A stretch of DNA of 64,000 bases. Source: Strongylocentrotus purpuratus. Its lineage: Eukaryota > Echinodermata > Echinoidea > Camarodonta > Strongylocentrotidae. This document shows, in pieces, positions 48,243 to 63,200 of this stretch. Positions within the stretch are counted from its first letter, which is position 1. The number at the start of each line of letters is the position of its first letter. The notes below the pieces were generated by a model. That model saw nothing but the letters and a program-made list of their open reading frames with translations. It was not told the DNA's origin and ran no database searches. Made by a program: the position numbers and the translations under genes. The stretch is from assembly GCF_000002235.5 (NCBI RefSeq), contig NW_022145613.1, positions 15,143,883 to 15,207,882 on the forward strand, given 5' to 3'.

Positions 48243-51200
48243 CTTCAAAGGAAAAGAGAAAGAAAATGAAAATGGTTGAATGAATTTGTATAGCAAATTG
48301 CATAAACATTCTTATATATTAACTTGAATCTGATTGTACTAAAACAAAATTGATAATTGTTAATTAGTTGTCTTCATCTAAAAAACTGAGTTTAAAAAAA
48401 AACTCAGAGTGAATTTTGAAATATAAAACCATGAAAACATCATATATCAAGTAATGATGAAATAAATAAATATATATACATGTGAGTGGTTAAACACGAC
48501 AACCATGGTGATATGTCAGGATACTCATGCAAATAGAGATGTTAAATGTTAGGAGATAGTGTTAAGAAATATATGCATATGAATCCCATTAAGCAACTGA
48601 TATTATAATGTCTATAGCTACCTTACAAATTACAGTTTTATGGACTTGGAGAATGCATCCAAACTTTATAAGATTACATTTTACTTTCAAAATGGAAAGC
48701 ATTTACAATTGTGAGAAACAGACAATGTCAAGGACTTAGATCAAACATGTTATTAGTCCTATGATCATCTGGTCTTAAAGTTCACAAGTCATAAGATCCA
48801 TTGTTCATCACATTTGTTAGTTATAACCGGTTCTATCATAATGCTCTTTGGTCATAATTGGTTCATGACGAAAGAAGAAACATAATGTCAAATAAGCACC
48901 ACAATATTTTGCAGATGATTTAAAATCATTAACTGCAGTTTTTAAACTTTTTCAAATATCGTTTTAATGTATTACTTTTAGTAAATTTAGAAAAATGAAG
49001 TGAACATTTAAAAAAAATCCACAAATCATACTTTTTTTTCTTCTTCAATACTTTCATGAGTACTACAGAGATGGTACAAGTAAAGCAGATGTTTACAATG
49101 TCTATAGTGAAATTTTAGAGACTTTTTAGTTAGTTTTCCAATAACCAGCAATAGCTTGCACATTAATTGATATGTGATTTGGGTAACAGGGTGTAGAAGT
49201 AGATTAAAAAGAAAAAGTGAAGTATAATACCGGTAAAAGAAAAATGAAAAGAAAATTGAAGGATTAAGAAAAAGAAGGAAAAAGAAGGAAAAAGGAAAGA
49301 GTATAAAACAGCAAGAGATAACAAAGAAGAACATGAGTGCAGAAGAACAAAAAGAAAGGGTAAAAGTGAGGGAAAAAAGAGGAATATAATCCCTTCTATG
49401 TTTGCACGTTTGCTCTTTAATACGCATCTAAAGTTTGCCTCACTTTGCGTATTTAAGTACATTTACATGAATCTAAAATGTACATAATGATCTGAAATGA
49501 CAGCTTTAAGATCACCTTTGGCATGATGAGCAACTGACACAATGATGCAGTTTACAACAAATTCCCACTTTCTACATGAGATGGATTCTAGCTCTCGATT
49601 TTAATCTGCAATCAGCCCTCTCCAGCATAAAAATAACACCATTGAATAGCGAAGAACATTTTCTAATAATTTCTAACCTCTTAAATTTGTGATTATCTTC
49701 ACATATGATTTACTTGAAGAAGGAATAACCAGGCACAAGGAGGTGCCTAAATTTCTCTTTATTGTCATATGTTAGCGGTAGCCATTTTTATTTCAATGCA
49801 CCACTTGTAAATATAAACACAATTTAATATGACTTGAGTTGAGTTGTACATGTACCATTGGTAAATAGCATGAGAGCATACTACAGTATATATATCCACA
49901 TGTACGGTTTATGTACTTGTGAATGCATTATACAGTTTTGCCCATTTTGGTTTAAAGCCCTTCTGCACTAGTTTGGACAGGAGGGACCTCCCTGCAAGGT
50001 CACTGACAGGTGGTTATCTCATCAAATCAGCTCTCAATTAACATAAGAAAAAGAGGGTCATGGGGGACCAACAGTCACTGATTAGACACTGTTTGCTATA
50101 CAGAGGGCGCAATTGTTCAGATGAAAGAAAATGGTGCTAAGGTCATGACTTCAATGCTAGATGTATTAAATGATCTGAAAATTTTAGTGAAAACCAGACC
50201 AGATAAAAATTGGGAAAAACTGATCTGATCGATTCCTTATAATTCTCCCAACTATATTATTACAATTTAATTGCATTTTAGGTGAATGTAAATTGTCACA
50301 AAGCAATGAATGGACTCTTTATACCATTCCAAACATTTAAGTGTTGAAATATATTTAAAAGCCTGTCTTATGTCTTATTTTCATGGAAAACGGTTGGGAA
50401 AATTCAAAAATGGTTGAGAGAATTTACTGTTACTGAGGGTGTCGCACAGTGACACCTTCAAAGAAAACTATAAGTATCTTTGTGGTTTGAGAAATTTTTC
50501 AGGATTTTTTGCATGTTAGAGGGTAAGTATAGCTAGTACAATGGGTATATAATAAGTTACATTTGATACCAAAATTACGCAGTTTTTTCATCAACCTTCA
50601 ACGATGTTACAAGGTCATTTTAATGGATCAAGTTTCAGCCTTTGAGATTGCATAATTTATCTTGAGATAGGTGAAAATTAAAAAAATATAGCAATTGATT
50701 TTCCATATTAAAAAATGTAAGAAATGTTTAGTTGCAATACACCTCTGTACTGTTTGATGAATGCTACTATAATCTAAATGCAGTTTATGTGTTCTATTAG
50801 ATTGCATTACCAGACCAAACCACCCACATACATACATGTAGATGAAAATATTACAATTGAGATGAATATAAGGACTGGTCAGATATCAACAGTAACAATA
50901 ACGATAATGATAAAATCGATCTATGCATAGACGTAGATAAGTTATTAGATACCGCTGTAGCTCATCAAGTTTATGCTAATAGCCTTCTGTACCGATTTTC
51001 ATTGATCCAATACCTATTTTACATACAAGTATATGTACTTGTAGCTTGAATTTATGGAAGGCACCCTTTTCCAAAGTGCGCTGTTCCAAAGGTTCATATT
51101 TTTGAAAGTTAAAGATGGTTCATTATTTTGAAAGTTTGTAATTCTGAAAAACTATCCATGGTTCAAACTCATCTTTTAATTACAACCCTATTTCCTTTTC

Positions 51201-54200
51201 AAAATTATAATCTCCTTTCCTTTTCTGAATTATGAACCTTCAGAAAAAAAGACATTCAACAGATTTTATCATCATTATCGTTATCGGTGACCAGCCCTTA
51301 ACTAGTACTTGGGGGTACACTGTATATGGAGCTTGTGTTATATCCTGGGCTTGTGATATATGGGCTTGCTATATATCCTGACATATAACATATAAACTTT
51401 TTGACTTGTGAGAGGATTGACTGACCTGGTCACAAAATTCACATTTAAGTTGTCAAAGCTACGTTAACACCTGTAACATCATCACCTGGCAAATAATATA
51501 AAACAAAATAATCGTAACACATGAAACTGCTTTGAAATATCATGTTATATCTTCAACTGGCAAAGAATACAAAACAATATGCAAATGATAAACAGCAGTG
51601 GGCGCACAATTAGTAAGAATTACCCACACAAGGTACTGAGTGTGGGTAATTTACTAATGCCCGAACAAAATCATGTCTTTTATTTGTTTTATAAGATGAT
51701 GTTTTATTTGTTTTATAACATCATAAGGATTTTACTAATGACCGGTCATAAGTATTTACTAATGACCGGTGTTAGGCAAAATAAATGCCTGGTTAGGTGT
51801 ACGCTCTCGACCAATCATTTGATTAGGATCCGCTTATCATCTTACATACTGTAATAGAATAAACATGAAACTGCTATAAGATATCATGTTATATCTTCAC
51901 CTGGCAAAGAATACAAAACAAAATAGTCAAACGCATGAAACTACTTTAAGATATCATGCATCAGGAATGGGAAACATCTCGAAACTTTTCAACAAATGTC
52001 ATGAATTTTGTGGAAATGTCATGACATTGAACTACATGTAACCATATCAAACTTCACCAAATTCAGGGAATAATTTTCCTGGTATCGCATCGCAATTTGC
52101 TATGCATTTTTGCATGACTGCTATACAAAATATCTTTTGCGTAGCAGTTTTCTTCCATAGAAATGTACAGAATTTCATTTGAAATATTTATCCATCGGCT
52201 GAAATTGCTAATCAAAAAATTTGAGGAAAATTATTCCCTGAAATTATTTGAAAAGAACAATTTACCAACAAGAGAGTAAACCTCTCACAATTAATACAAT
52301 GTATGAAGTTGAATTGCATGCTCTGAAATTTCACTGAATTAACAAAATTCAAAAGTTGTGGAATCAGTTTCCCTTTTTCATAGAAATTATAAAATAAACA
52401 TCCCTCATCATTTATGCTTAAAAAACCCAAGTCATGCAAATAAATCGTAATTAAAAAACAAAACACATTTAATGAAGCAAAACACTGATGAATGGTAATT
52501 GCAGTACTTGGCATATAAGCAACACAAATCAATGATTTCACATGGATTACGGACACGCTATGGACCAAGCTTAAGCCTATCAGCAACAGAAAAGAACTTT
52601 TTCATATTTGAATTTATCTTCTTCAGACATTAACATGTATATGACCATATATCAAATCATATATACATGTACTTACCTGTTGTCATTCCATGTTTAATAA
52701 GTTTGCTATTAACAATCTCTTAGTAACAATATTACATGAATGAGTAAATATACTCTTTACTTTCTATCTATAGAGCACGCATATCGCTGAACATTCATCA
52801 AATTAAGGACCTTTGATTTTGAAAGAATAGAAGAAGGAAAAAAAAAAATTGTTTTATGTCCTTAGATCTGGAATATATCCAATTTTGTATTCAATAAAGA
52901 TAAGGAGCATTCATGTATAAAAAGCAAGGGGCAAAACAAAGATGTGTTAGAGAGGAACACCAAGAAAAAAACTTATATTAATTAAGAAATATTTCATGCA
53001 CTTGAATGTATTAATTTGACAAATGAGACTGCTTATAAACTCAACAATAATTCCTGATGTACCAGCCAAATTTATTGCGTGGACCGTAAATGCAAGAAAA
53101 GAAATATGTGAAAGAAATAAGGTCTTAAAGATGAACAATAGCATTAATTATTACATGCGATAATCAGGCAGGGGGGGGGGGGGGGGGGGACTTCACCAAA
53201 ACCTTAAATGGCTTTATAAGAACTTCATCAGAAAATCAAGCATAATTGAGATCTAACTTTTGCTTCGGGTAACATGTACAGAAGTACTTTCTACCAATAT
53301 TATCACTCAATTATATCTATGAGAGTTGATTTCTTCAAGGTCATGTAATGTTATAGCAAAAGTGTGATTATGAAGTACCAACAAATATGTATTGTGATGT
53401 TGTTAAATGATCAAAATGATGAAAAAGAGATTTGGAATTGCTGAGAATGACATATAGTGAAAAGCACTGCACGCACATGTGCCATCAAAGTTTAATCCAT
53501 TGTTCAACCCTCTATAGTTATACAGGTATTTGGAATGTAAAGAGCATGTTGCATGAAATCTGGTAGGATGCGAAATTAATGTGGTTGGATCAGCAAGTGT
53601 GTGCTTGTAAAATGGTGACTGGCCAGAATGCTCCACAGGGAGTGGAATATGTGCATACATTGTGTGCGTGTAAGCCTGAATCTGATGACCGAGGTAATAA
53701 TATATCTGTAAAGCACTTAGACACATCGTTGTATCGATGTATTGGGCGCTATAAAAAGCGGAATATTAATATTTATGTATTTCATCTGCTCAAGCCACAA
53801 ATACATGCTTATGTTTTAACAATCTCCATGGAAACAATGACCAAGCAAAATAAAAAGGGCAATATTAAAGCCAGGTTTCGTTCAAACATACATGTATCAT
53901 GAATCCAAGAATAAGACAATATAGACAGTTAATTATTGATATTTCCTGAAAAAAGCCCAATTTATTCAAAGAACATGAAAATGAAAAGGAATTACATGCA
54001 TGTACTAAATTGAAGTTGTGTTGATGAATAAAGGCCAACTTAAAAGCAGGAATACATGCAGCATGCATCATAAAAGATTAGAAGAGGCATAAGTAGACAT
54101 TAAACACCATAATTAATAGCGAAGCAAAAAATTTGGTTCTCCATCCGATAGCATTAATTTCATTTCGAGTTGTCCCCTCAAAAATTTAACCCTGTATATT

Positions 54201-57200
54201 CCCAGATACAATATTACCCTTCTAATTAACCTGGTGACAACTGAATTCCTCTCATTCCCATAGCCTTAAATACAGGGGCCACTCGGTTCCTGTACTTAAT
54301 GGATTAAAAAATGTGTAATGGAATGTGAAATTGAAGCAAATCAATGTGGGGACCCAAGTGGGCACATATAAAATCAAAGGGTGAAATGGAAAATAGCATC
54401 TGACTACTATGTTGTGAACTTGCAAAGGATGAGGTAAATGAAAGTTAAAAAGGGTAGGAGCAGGTAAATGGAAGTTAAAAAGGGTAGGAGCAGGCAAATG
54501 GAAGTTAAAAAGGGTAGGAGCAAGCAAATACAAAGACCCCTAGCTCTTAAAGCGTAATATCCAAAACATAGAGCGCATTATGTTTAATTCCGAGTATGCT
54601 TATTGCTTCTTGCTCGGGGTTTCTTGATGTGAGTAAGAGGCTGCACAACACTTGCTCTGGCGCCAATTGCTCTCTGTCAATACCCTCCACAAACCAAATT
54701 CGTAACTTTGACTGGGCCTGCATGGACCCAAAACTATACCTAACCCTAACATAAAACCCACCAGGTACTGCATGTATGTCAAGCTTGGAGCAATCATTGT
54801 GAGAGCAAATATCGTGTCTCCTGGTAAGAATCTTCTTCATGCTTGTTCACGTAAGCTGCTGTAAACTGCTATCAAAAGTTTACCATGGAAGGGGGGGGGG
54901 GTGTTAAGCATAGTGTACATGCATGTACATCACTGTTTTTGTATCTTATATTATTAAACACATATGTACGTTTTAAAGTGAGTCCACATAGGACCTTTGT
55001 TGTGGCAGTTATTACCTTTTGTCATCCCCACCTGTACCATTCATTGAGTACATAAAACAATTAAAAAAAAAACTTTTAACTACAGCACACGTGAACACGC
55101 ATTTCCTGGGAAAAGAAAATAACCCAGCAAGATGGATACAGTGAACCTAGCTCAAACAGGGCTTAGCACCGCTTCCCACTTTTTAAAAAAGTTAGTAAAG
55201 CAACAATTTCTTCAAGTGTGTATTCTTTTTCTCAGAAACACAAAAAGCAGGGAAACTATCAACATAAATAAAACAGAAACCAAGGAGAGCATGCATGCAA
55301 AGGTCCTGGCAACAGGCAAGAAGGGTGGAACAGAGAAAAGGTTAGTACAGCAATGTTTTCTCAAAGTGTGTATTCTTTTTCTCAGAAATACAGAAAGCAG
55401 GGAAACTATCAAAATTAATAAAACAGAAACCAAGGATAGCATGCAAGCAAAGGTCCTGGAAACAGGCAAGAAGGGTGGAACAGAGATAATTTCTGAAGCA
55501 AAAAACAAGTTTGACGAAACGCTATACCTTGGAAGTGAGAACGGCGTTGAAGTGATGCCTATTTTATGCCTTCACCTCTGCGGATTGTTATACATGGAGT
55601 AGTGAAGTGAAGTGAAAAGAAAGAGAATAATTAGTACAGCCATGGAGGGAATGATCGATGTAGGAAACTGTGAAAAAAGTATTGCTAATTGGGCGTAGAG
55701 AAAAAAAAAAGTGAGAATTTTAGAACGCGAATGATGTCATAGTGGAGGGAATTTCCCTCATTGTCTAGTAGAGCGGGAAATTTCATAAAACAATGTTACG
55801 TACTGAACATGTCTACCTAAAGTTGTATATTGGTGTATCAATTGAATAGCCATACTAGCTGGTGAGACTGTGGAATAGATAACACTTACTATGTTAACAT
55901 CTTACCCTGAAAGCAACTCAACTGAAGATGTAATGATACGGTTGACAGAATGACTTTATATGAGCTTATATGAAGCAAAATGACAGATTTAAAGGGAAAT
56001 CAAACTTTAATATCAAACTCTCCATAATAAATAAGTGCCCCAAGGGTGAAGCAATTAAGAAAAGGACTGAAACTTGCAATATTTTTGTACAATAAAATTG
56101 GGAGAGTTAACCATCCCTACATTTACAATCCACTGACAAAATTGCCAATTTGAGATTTGCATAGCTGTAGTGATCTCACATATCAAACATCCATAACTTT
56201 CTTATCATTGGTCCAATTTATTTCAAACTTTCGCCATTCTTTTTCTCTGATTTTTCTCATTCAAAAGAACTTATTACAAGAGTTTGGATTGCCATTCTAT
56301 GCCATGTCAATAATCCTTTGTACTTAGTAACATATTGGACACAAAATGAAAAAATACCTTGGACTTTGTCCACATATCAACAAAAATAAAAAAAAATTAA
56401 AATGAGAACTTTGCTATCACATCTTCAAAATCTGCTGTATGCTTGACTGCATGTATGTGAAGATTCTGCACGCTGCACACGGAAGAAAAATGCAACACTC
56501 TTATTCAAACTTTCCCTTATTGAAGATATTTTGAACATTGTTTTGTAATCAAACAGTTAATAAGAAATGCAGGTTGCCAGGTTTCTAATAATGGCTATGT
56601 CAGCTGCTTATATGTGAGTGTGAATGTGAATGTGAATGTGAGTGGATTTTCAAAGAAACAGGTGAAAGGAATCATGAAAACAAAAACAATTGCAATGATA
56701 TAGTGGAAAAATGAATTGTTGCCAAGTACTTCATATTTTGCACAGAATCACTAAACATTTGCAAAGTGACATTCATACATTTTTCAACTCCATTGATGTT
56801 GTATCCACAAATTATATGGTAATTTATGTCATGGAGCTGCAATGCCGGCAAGAAAAATTACCAATGACATTTAATTAAAGGCTATTAAAGAAGTATTGTA
56901 CCAGCAATATTAAGATGAACCATAAAATTACACTTTAGGATGGAGGATATACATGTAGCTGACTTTGGAAATACATTTATGGTTTTAGTTGAGCAAAGTA
57001 ACAATAATCAAGCTTGAATCATTAAAAGTGATCATTCGTTAGTGTAACAATTTGATTGTATTTCAAAGAACTAATCCATTGACAATACCCCCAGAACACA
57101 CACACAAACATCCCTGTACCGGTACATTTGAATGTAAATCATGCTCTTTGTGTTGGAAGGTTTGCATATGTACATGCACATATTGGTAGGTATTTCTAAA

Positions 57201-60200
57201 GGGTTTCAAAAAAGGTTGAGGAGAATGCACATGGCAGAATAAATACCTGTGCAGATGTGTATAAAAGAACAAACATGGTGGTTAGATATAGTTTTCAAAC
57301 TTAGGAAATAGAAACTCTGTACTCCCAACACACCATAACCACTCAAGGTTCCCCTACATCAAAGAGTCCATTGCAATAAAAAGGGACATGTGACTACATG
57401 TACAATCAGGCACTTATAAATACATCCCAGTATGTATCTATGATTCGTTTGCTCTTTTTTTCACCCTTCCACGCACTAACCCAGCACTAAAATTTGAATT
57501 TGTTAACAAGAATACTTCAATATTTCACAGGGAGATGCAATTACAAGGTACATACATGTAACAGAAATGTTTGTAAAAGGCTCAAGCACATTCATGTATA
57601 GTTAGTTACATGATGATATACATATATTTTTTTTAAAGTTACAAATATTTGCACACCCCATTGAGAATCCCCATGCATGTACAAGGGCTCTTTTGATTGT
57701 TTCCTTTTATGTAAAGGAGGACATTTTGATGTGTTTAGGAGGGCACACTGCCCAGTCCCAGTTGTAATCCATCAATGTTATAGTGAATGCGTGCATGAAT
57801 GTGAATGAATAGCAGCCAGAAGCCTGATCTTATTTCTATCACTCTCAACTTTTAATTCAATCATATAGAAATTGCTGAGGTTCAGACATTCCGAAATGAA
57901 AATTTTACAGTTTTCAGAGGTTTTTAATGCTTTATTAAAATGGGTTGAAATGTAATATGTGAAGATCATCCGACAATGCCAATACCATGTACTTATTAGG
58001 TTTGTTGTTCAAATGAACCTACGGTAGCTATAAATGACTTCATAACAAATAATCAATTAACTAGGCGTTGTGGCGTGCGCCTGTAATCCAGCTAACAGTG
58101 GAAGTTACAAACTGATTCAGCCGAGGACGTAGGTTCGAAACTGAGTCACGTCTTTCGGATGGTGACGTTAAAAGTTGGTCTCCAGACGTAAATAATCATA
58201 TCTGATTGATACACGTCTGTAAAAACCCAAATACACACACACACAATCAAATATGTTTCAACAAATTTGATTGTTATTTATAATGTAATTTGGTATGAGT
58301 CCTTAAACAGTGTTACCCCATTTTAAGGTGCTGAATTTGAACTCAAATAAGCTAGAAAATGACCATGTCTGTTCAAAACGTTTGTCCCCAGGTACAATTT
58401 AACTCTAGCTGTCCAGTAGGCACATTGTGCAAATCTGTATTTCAAGCCAATCAACGGATGAAAATTTGGGAGAACTTTTTCTTGCATTATAGAAAATAAA
58501 TAATATTTGCAACTCCCCTTTAATGATAATGAAAATAAATGTTTAATCTAGTTTAATGATTTGATTCTGATCTGACATACACACATTGATAAAGGCACTA
58601 TGAACAGTAAAACCCAAAACATGGCAGCCCAGGAGTAAATAATGTGTTGTCCACACATGAGCCCCCAACATGAAGAAAGGCTCAACTTCTGTGTTGTACT
58701 CACTGCATAGTGCAAAGTAGAAGCAGAATGAATTTAAATAAGGAATACATTGTACCTTATAGAGTCAAAGCTCGGTCAAATCTTCAGCATGAATGAATTC
58801 ATGGTCTGACTTTTGGGGCTCTGAAAAATGGTGTATTTGGATGAGTCATAGCATATTGAAAGAGATAGTTGTGACATTGTATGCGCATCCACGCGTAAGC
58901 AAACAGAGTTTAAATCATGTTGATCCAAATAGTCCACCTTCCCCGACACACATTCATACAATCTTTATCAGAGGAAATTATATCACGCACAAAAAAATGT
59001 ATTGGTTTTTGATTGGTTGAGAGTTTGTCACATGACCAGAAATATTTCAACTGTTATAAGGTTGCTCTGAAAAAGTACTATATGAGAGTACTATTTGGGA
59101 GTACTATTTGGAGAAACAAATGTGATTTTTTTTTTTGAAATGATTTTTGTTTTCTTTTTTCATATCTTTATTTGATAAAAAATGACATTTTTTTTTAATT
59201 CTAAATTTTTCCCTCCCCAAAAATGGTAATTTTTAATTTTTTTTTTAAAATAATTTTTTGATGCAGGATATGAAACAAATATACCATGCCTTCATTATGA
59301 GGTACTGGTTAAAACTATGGGCCTCGGTGACTCCAAAAGTACCATTTGCTTCGGGGCTGTGCCCCTCGCAAATAGAACTATTGGATTCACCTCTTGCGCA
59401 TAGTTTTAACCAGAACCTCTGAAGACAGTGTATATTTGTATACTATTTGGAATTCCATGAACTGACTGACCAATCAGAAGCAACTTCTGGTGACATGACT
59501 ATTTCTCTCAAGCAGCTATGAGATGAGTGAAGTCTTGTTCACAAAAGGCAAAACAAAAACAGTTGGTTTTTTAAAGAGTGTACTGCATTTATATATCTCA
59601 AAGAACACAGATAAATGAGTAGGCACAGGATTTCTGTTGAGCACAACTGCATTTTTCATCGATCCCCACTTGCCGCTCACTAAAAACACACAAAAAAAAA
59701 CCCCATGAAAATGCAGTCACTGTGGCTTTTCCCTGACATACAATGTATGTGAATGAGTCCTATAATTATGGAAATCTTTAACAAAACCTGGGCCCTCATT
59801 GCATAAAACTTAGCATTGATGGTCACTCTGCCATTATAATGGTAACTTCCACGGAAACTGTGATTAGATTAGTGAGTGATGTCAGCATATAATATTCAAT
59901 ATTGATGGCAAAGTTACCATCAGTGGTACAGCATATATGCAACGGGCCCTGAACAACTGCAAACATTGAACACATGCCATTGGATAAAGTGTCAGCTGTA
60001 TATGTGATGCATTCTTTAAAGCGAAGTTCAAAACCAAGCAATTTTTTTTAAGGTTACCTTTCTCCTCTGCTGGTTTTGCATCTACATCTACGTGTACTTC
60101 TACTGCATGTACAAAGATATATTCAAGTTTTAGAAATTCATTTTTGAAAATATTTTTTTCAGGTATCTAAAGAGCTAACATTTATCAAACGTCAATGAAG

Positions 60201-63200
60201 AAGATAAAAACGAGATTGGAGACTGAAAACCTAGAATCATGAAGAATCGTTTGAACAGGTCCGTAAAAAAAAGGAAAACAGATAGGAGATGGGAAATGTA
60301 TGAGGGTTAGCATGTAAAAGGACCAAGACAGTGAGCCTATACAGTAAAAAGAGAAGGAAAGAAGAACTTAGAGAATTTACAAAGATAACACTAGGAAATA
60401 CAGAAGGGGGGGTAATGACAAGGAAGAAGAAGAAAACAAAGAAGAGGAAGGGGAAGAGGAAGAGGAAGAGGAAGAGGAAGAGGAAGAGGAAGAGGAAGAG
60501 GAAGAGGAAGAGGAAGAGGAAGAGGAAGAGGAAGAGGAAGAGGAAGAGGAAGAGGAAGAGGAAGAGGAAGAGGAAGAGGAAGAGGAAGAGGAAGAGGAAG
60601 AGGAAGAGGAAGAGGAAGAGGAAGAGGAAGAGGAAGAGGAAGAAGAAGAAGAAGAAGAAGAAGAAGAAAGAAGAAGAAGAAGAAGAAGAAGAAGAAGAAG
60701 AAGAAGAAGAAGAAGAAGAAAAGAGACAGAAAGTTGGGGGGGGAGAAGAAAATAATGTACTTGTACCACCACAAGAGAGAAGGAACATATAGAGCAAACG
60801 AGAATGTTATGCAGTAAACATACAGAAATGTACATATAGGTACATAAAATCAGGAAATACAATTAATTGATGCCTGTATTAAATGACTGGTGATACCAGC
60901 TACAGTTAAATCTTATACAGCGTGTTCACACGTATATATAGCTTTACAAATACGCATGGTTGGTGATAACACTCCTGCTCTTATTGCGAGGTGCAATTAA
61001 GGGCACATTATAAATCTGTTACAACTCCAGAATATCCATAATCAAAATTACCTGTTTTGGCTGGAAGTTGTTAATGAAAAAGAAAGAAATAATTGATTAT
61101 TAAGCTGTTATCGATTGGCTGTCGACTTATACATTCACAAGTCATAGGGCATGATGATAAAACATGTATCAAAGTTGAAATAACACTTTATCATCATGAA
61201 TTTCATGTATTTTAAAGTATAACATGCTATGAAATTGTTGAACTTTATATGCTTCCATTGTTTATAAAAAACAAAACAAAATGAAAGATACTGTATTATC
61301 AGACAGATATAGCGTTCATGCACCCAAGGACAAAAATTAGAGGCTGTCTAAAAATGAAACTATTTGTTTCATCAATGCATCACCAAGGATCAACTCTCTT
61401 TTACAGCTCACTTTTAATAACTCTGATCCTGCTCTATTCGACTTTCTGAACATACAACGGTCTGCTTTAGTTAACTTTTGTCACAGCTACAGCAGGGCTT
61501 AACACCCTTCAGGGGCCCAGGACACATGGACACCAACAATCAATGTCCGGATCCCCAAAAGCTCAAGATTGTTACATAGGACTCATGCATATATATATAT
61601 ATGCATGTTTTTATATATTGTATTTTACATTTGTAAAACATTGCCCAATTCGGCCTTGTAGGCCGCGACGCATTGTTGTTCTTTTATTCTCAATAAAACC
61701 ATTATCAATTCAATTCAACAATACAGACTAAAAATTGAATCCTAGACCCCCTTCCAAAATAATTTAGTGTGAAGCACTGGATATGGTATCTATTGAAGGA
61801 ACATCGTTCACCAAACAATGTGGACAATTTGAAAGTCTAGGAATTTAATTCCTGGCAAGAAATAAAGAGGCTATCGGTAATGGCTGGGGCTTAACGTACC
61901 TGCCCTGCCCTTGGGCCCGGACTATCTACTCACCGTTGTTATCGTCGCTGGCATAGCTACCACTCTTGACGGCCGTCAGGGTGATGCCCTCGTCTCCCTT
62001 GGAGGATCCTATTTGCTGTTTCCTCTGCTCCTGGAGCTTCTTCTCTCCACGGGACCTGTTAAATAATAATAATATTAAAAAACGGTGCTTATAAAGCGCT
62101 TACCACCATAGTCTCTAAGCTCCATAACAAATAAAATACAATGATAAACAGTTTAACATATTAATCAAAACAAAAAGATGCAAATAAACCTACAAATTAC
62201 AATACATATAAAAATATACATCAATGTGAACAGAGTGAGTTAATCATCAAAATCAATGCTGAATAAATGTGTTTTAAGACAAGTTCTGAATTGGTTAACA
62301 GTCTGACAGTTTTTGACATTAAAAGGTAGTTTGTTCCAAAGTATATTCAGATTGAGAGATTCAGATTCAAATTAATTTTATTGGTCCATTTGGAAATTCA
62401 GTTGTTGGCATTACATAAGCACATGAACAATATACAATAGAAAATAAAATACACAAATAGATAATACACAGTAGCAAATGTACAATGACATATTCATATG
62501 GAAACACGGATATAAATCGTTTTTACATAGTGGAATGATATAAGAAAATAGAATAAATAAATTGACTTCCAACACTATTGAAAATGTACAATTGCGTAGA
62601 ATTTGGAAATAGTATTGTTATTATATATTATTTTATTTTATTATTATTATCATTATTATCATCATCATTATTATCGTTATCATAATTATTATTGTTACTA
62701 TTATTATTATTATTATTATCATCATCATTATCAACAGTATTTACTGTTTCTAACGTTTTCTAACGTTTCTTTCACAATGCAATTGCATGACCAGAACTCA
62801 ACTTTACCTTTAAACTTATTTGGATGTGCAAGTATACTACACTACTTTGGGGTTTCACCCTACGGTACCCATGCATACTTACTGCATGCATGTCAGGCAG
62901 ACGGCCATGAGTACGACCACGACAAAGAGCACGCAGACGATGGGGATCATGATCTTGTCCATAGAGTTGTCGATCTCGGTCACGCGCTTCTCACCGATGA
63001 AAACGATGCCGTCGTCCTTTGTTTTATTGAAGCCGGTGGCAGCATCGATAGCCTCTTTATTGTCCTCCACAATGACTGCACAGAGGAGAAATCGAGCAAC
63101 AAACATCATCTTTATGATGTAGGTTCTAAATAATGATAAGAACACTAAAGACCTGAATATTGGAACATTTAAGGCTTCTGGTCAAAAGCCAAATCAGCTA

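Larger units (their letters stand above)
48243..61933 (-). other. 13.7-kb intron of the membrane protein gene
   Basis: Joins phase 1 exons. It holds the minisatellite, 150-bp duplication, SINE, MITEs, foldback and GAAGAG tract listed separately. A 23-G run is at 53170-53189. An imperfect 50-bp hairpin (TTACCCACAC stem) is at 51609-51658, followed by two copies of TTTACTAATGACCGGT. No nested gene was supported. Confidence 0.6.

Noticed and set aside
58064..58145. Human Alu contamination
   Set aside because: Only the first 32 bases resemble Alu. The body does not, and the flanks are continuous with the local AT-rich intron.
58064..58250. Functional 7SL RNA gene
   Set aside because: It is too short and lacks a recognisable S domain (helices 6 and 8).
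60237..60862. Several frames of 127-186 codons
   Set aside because: They are translations of the GAAGAG/GAA microsatellite in different frames.
62603..63133. 176-codon + strand frame
   Set aside because: Half is an (ATT)n microsatellite and half is antisense to the transmembrane exon, whose phase-consistent splicing is better supported.
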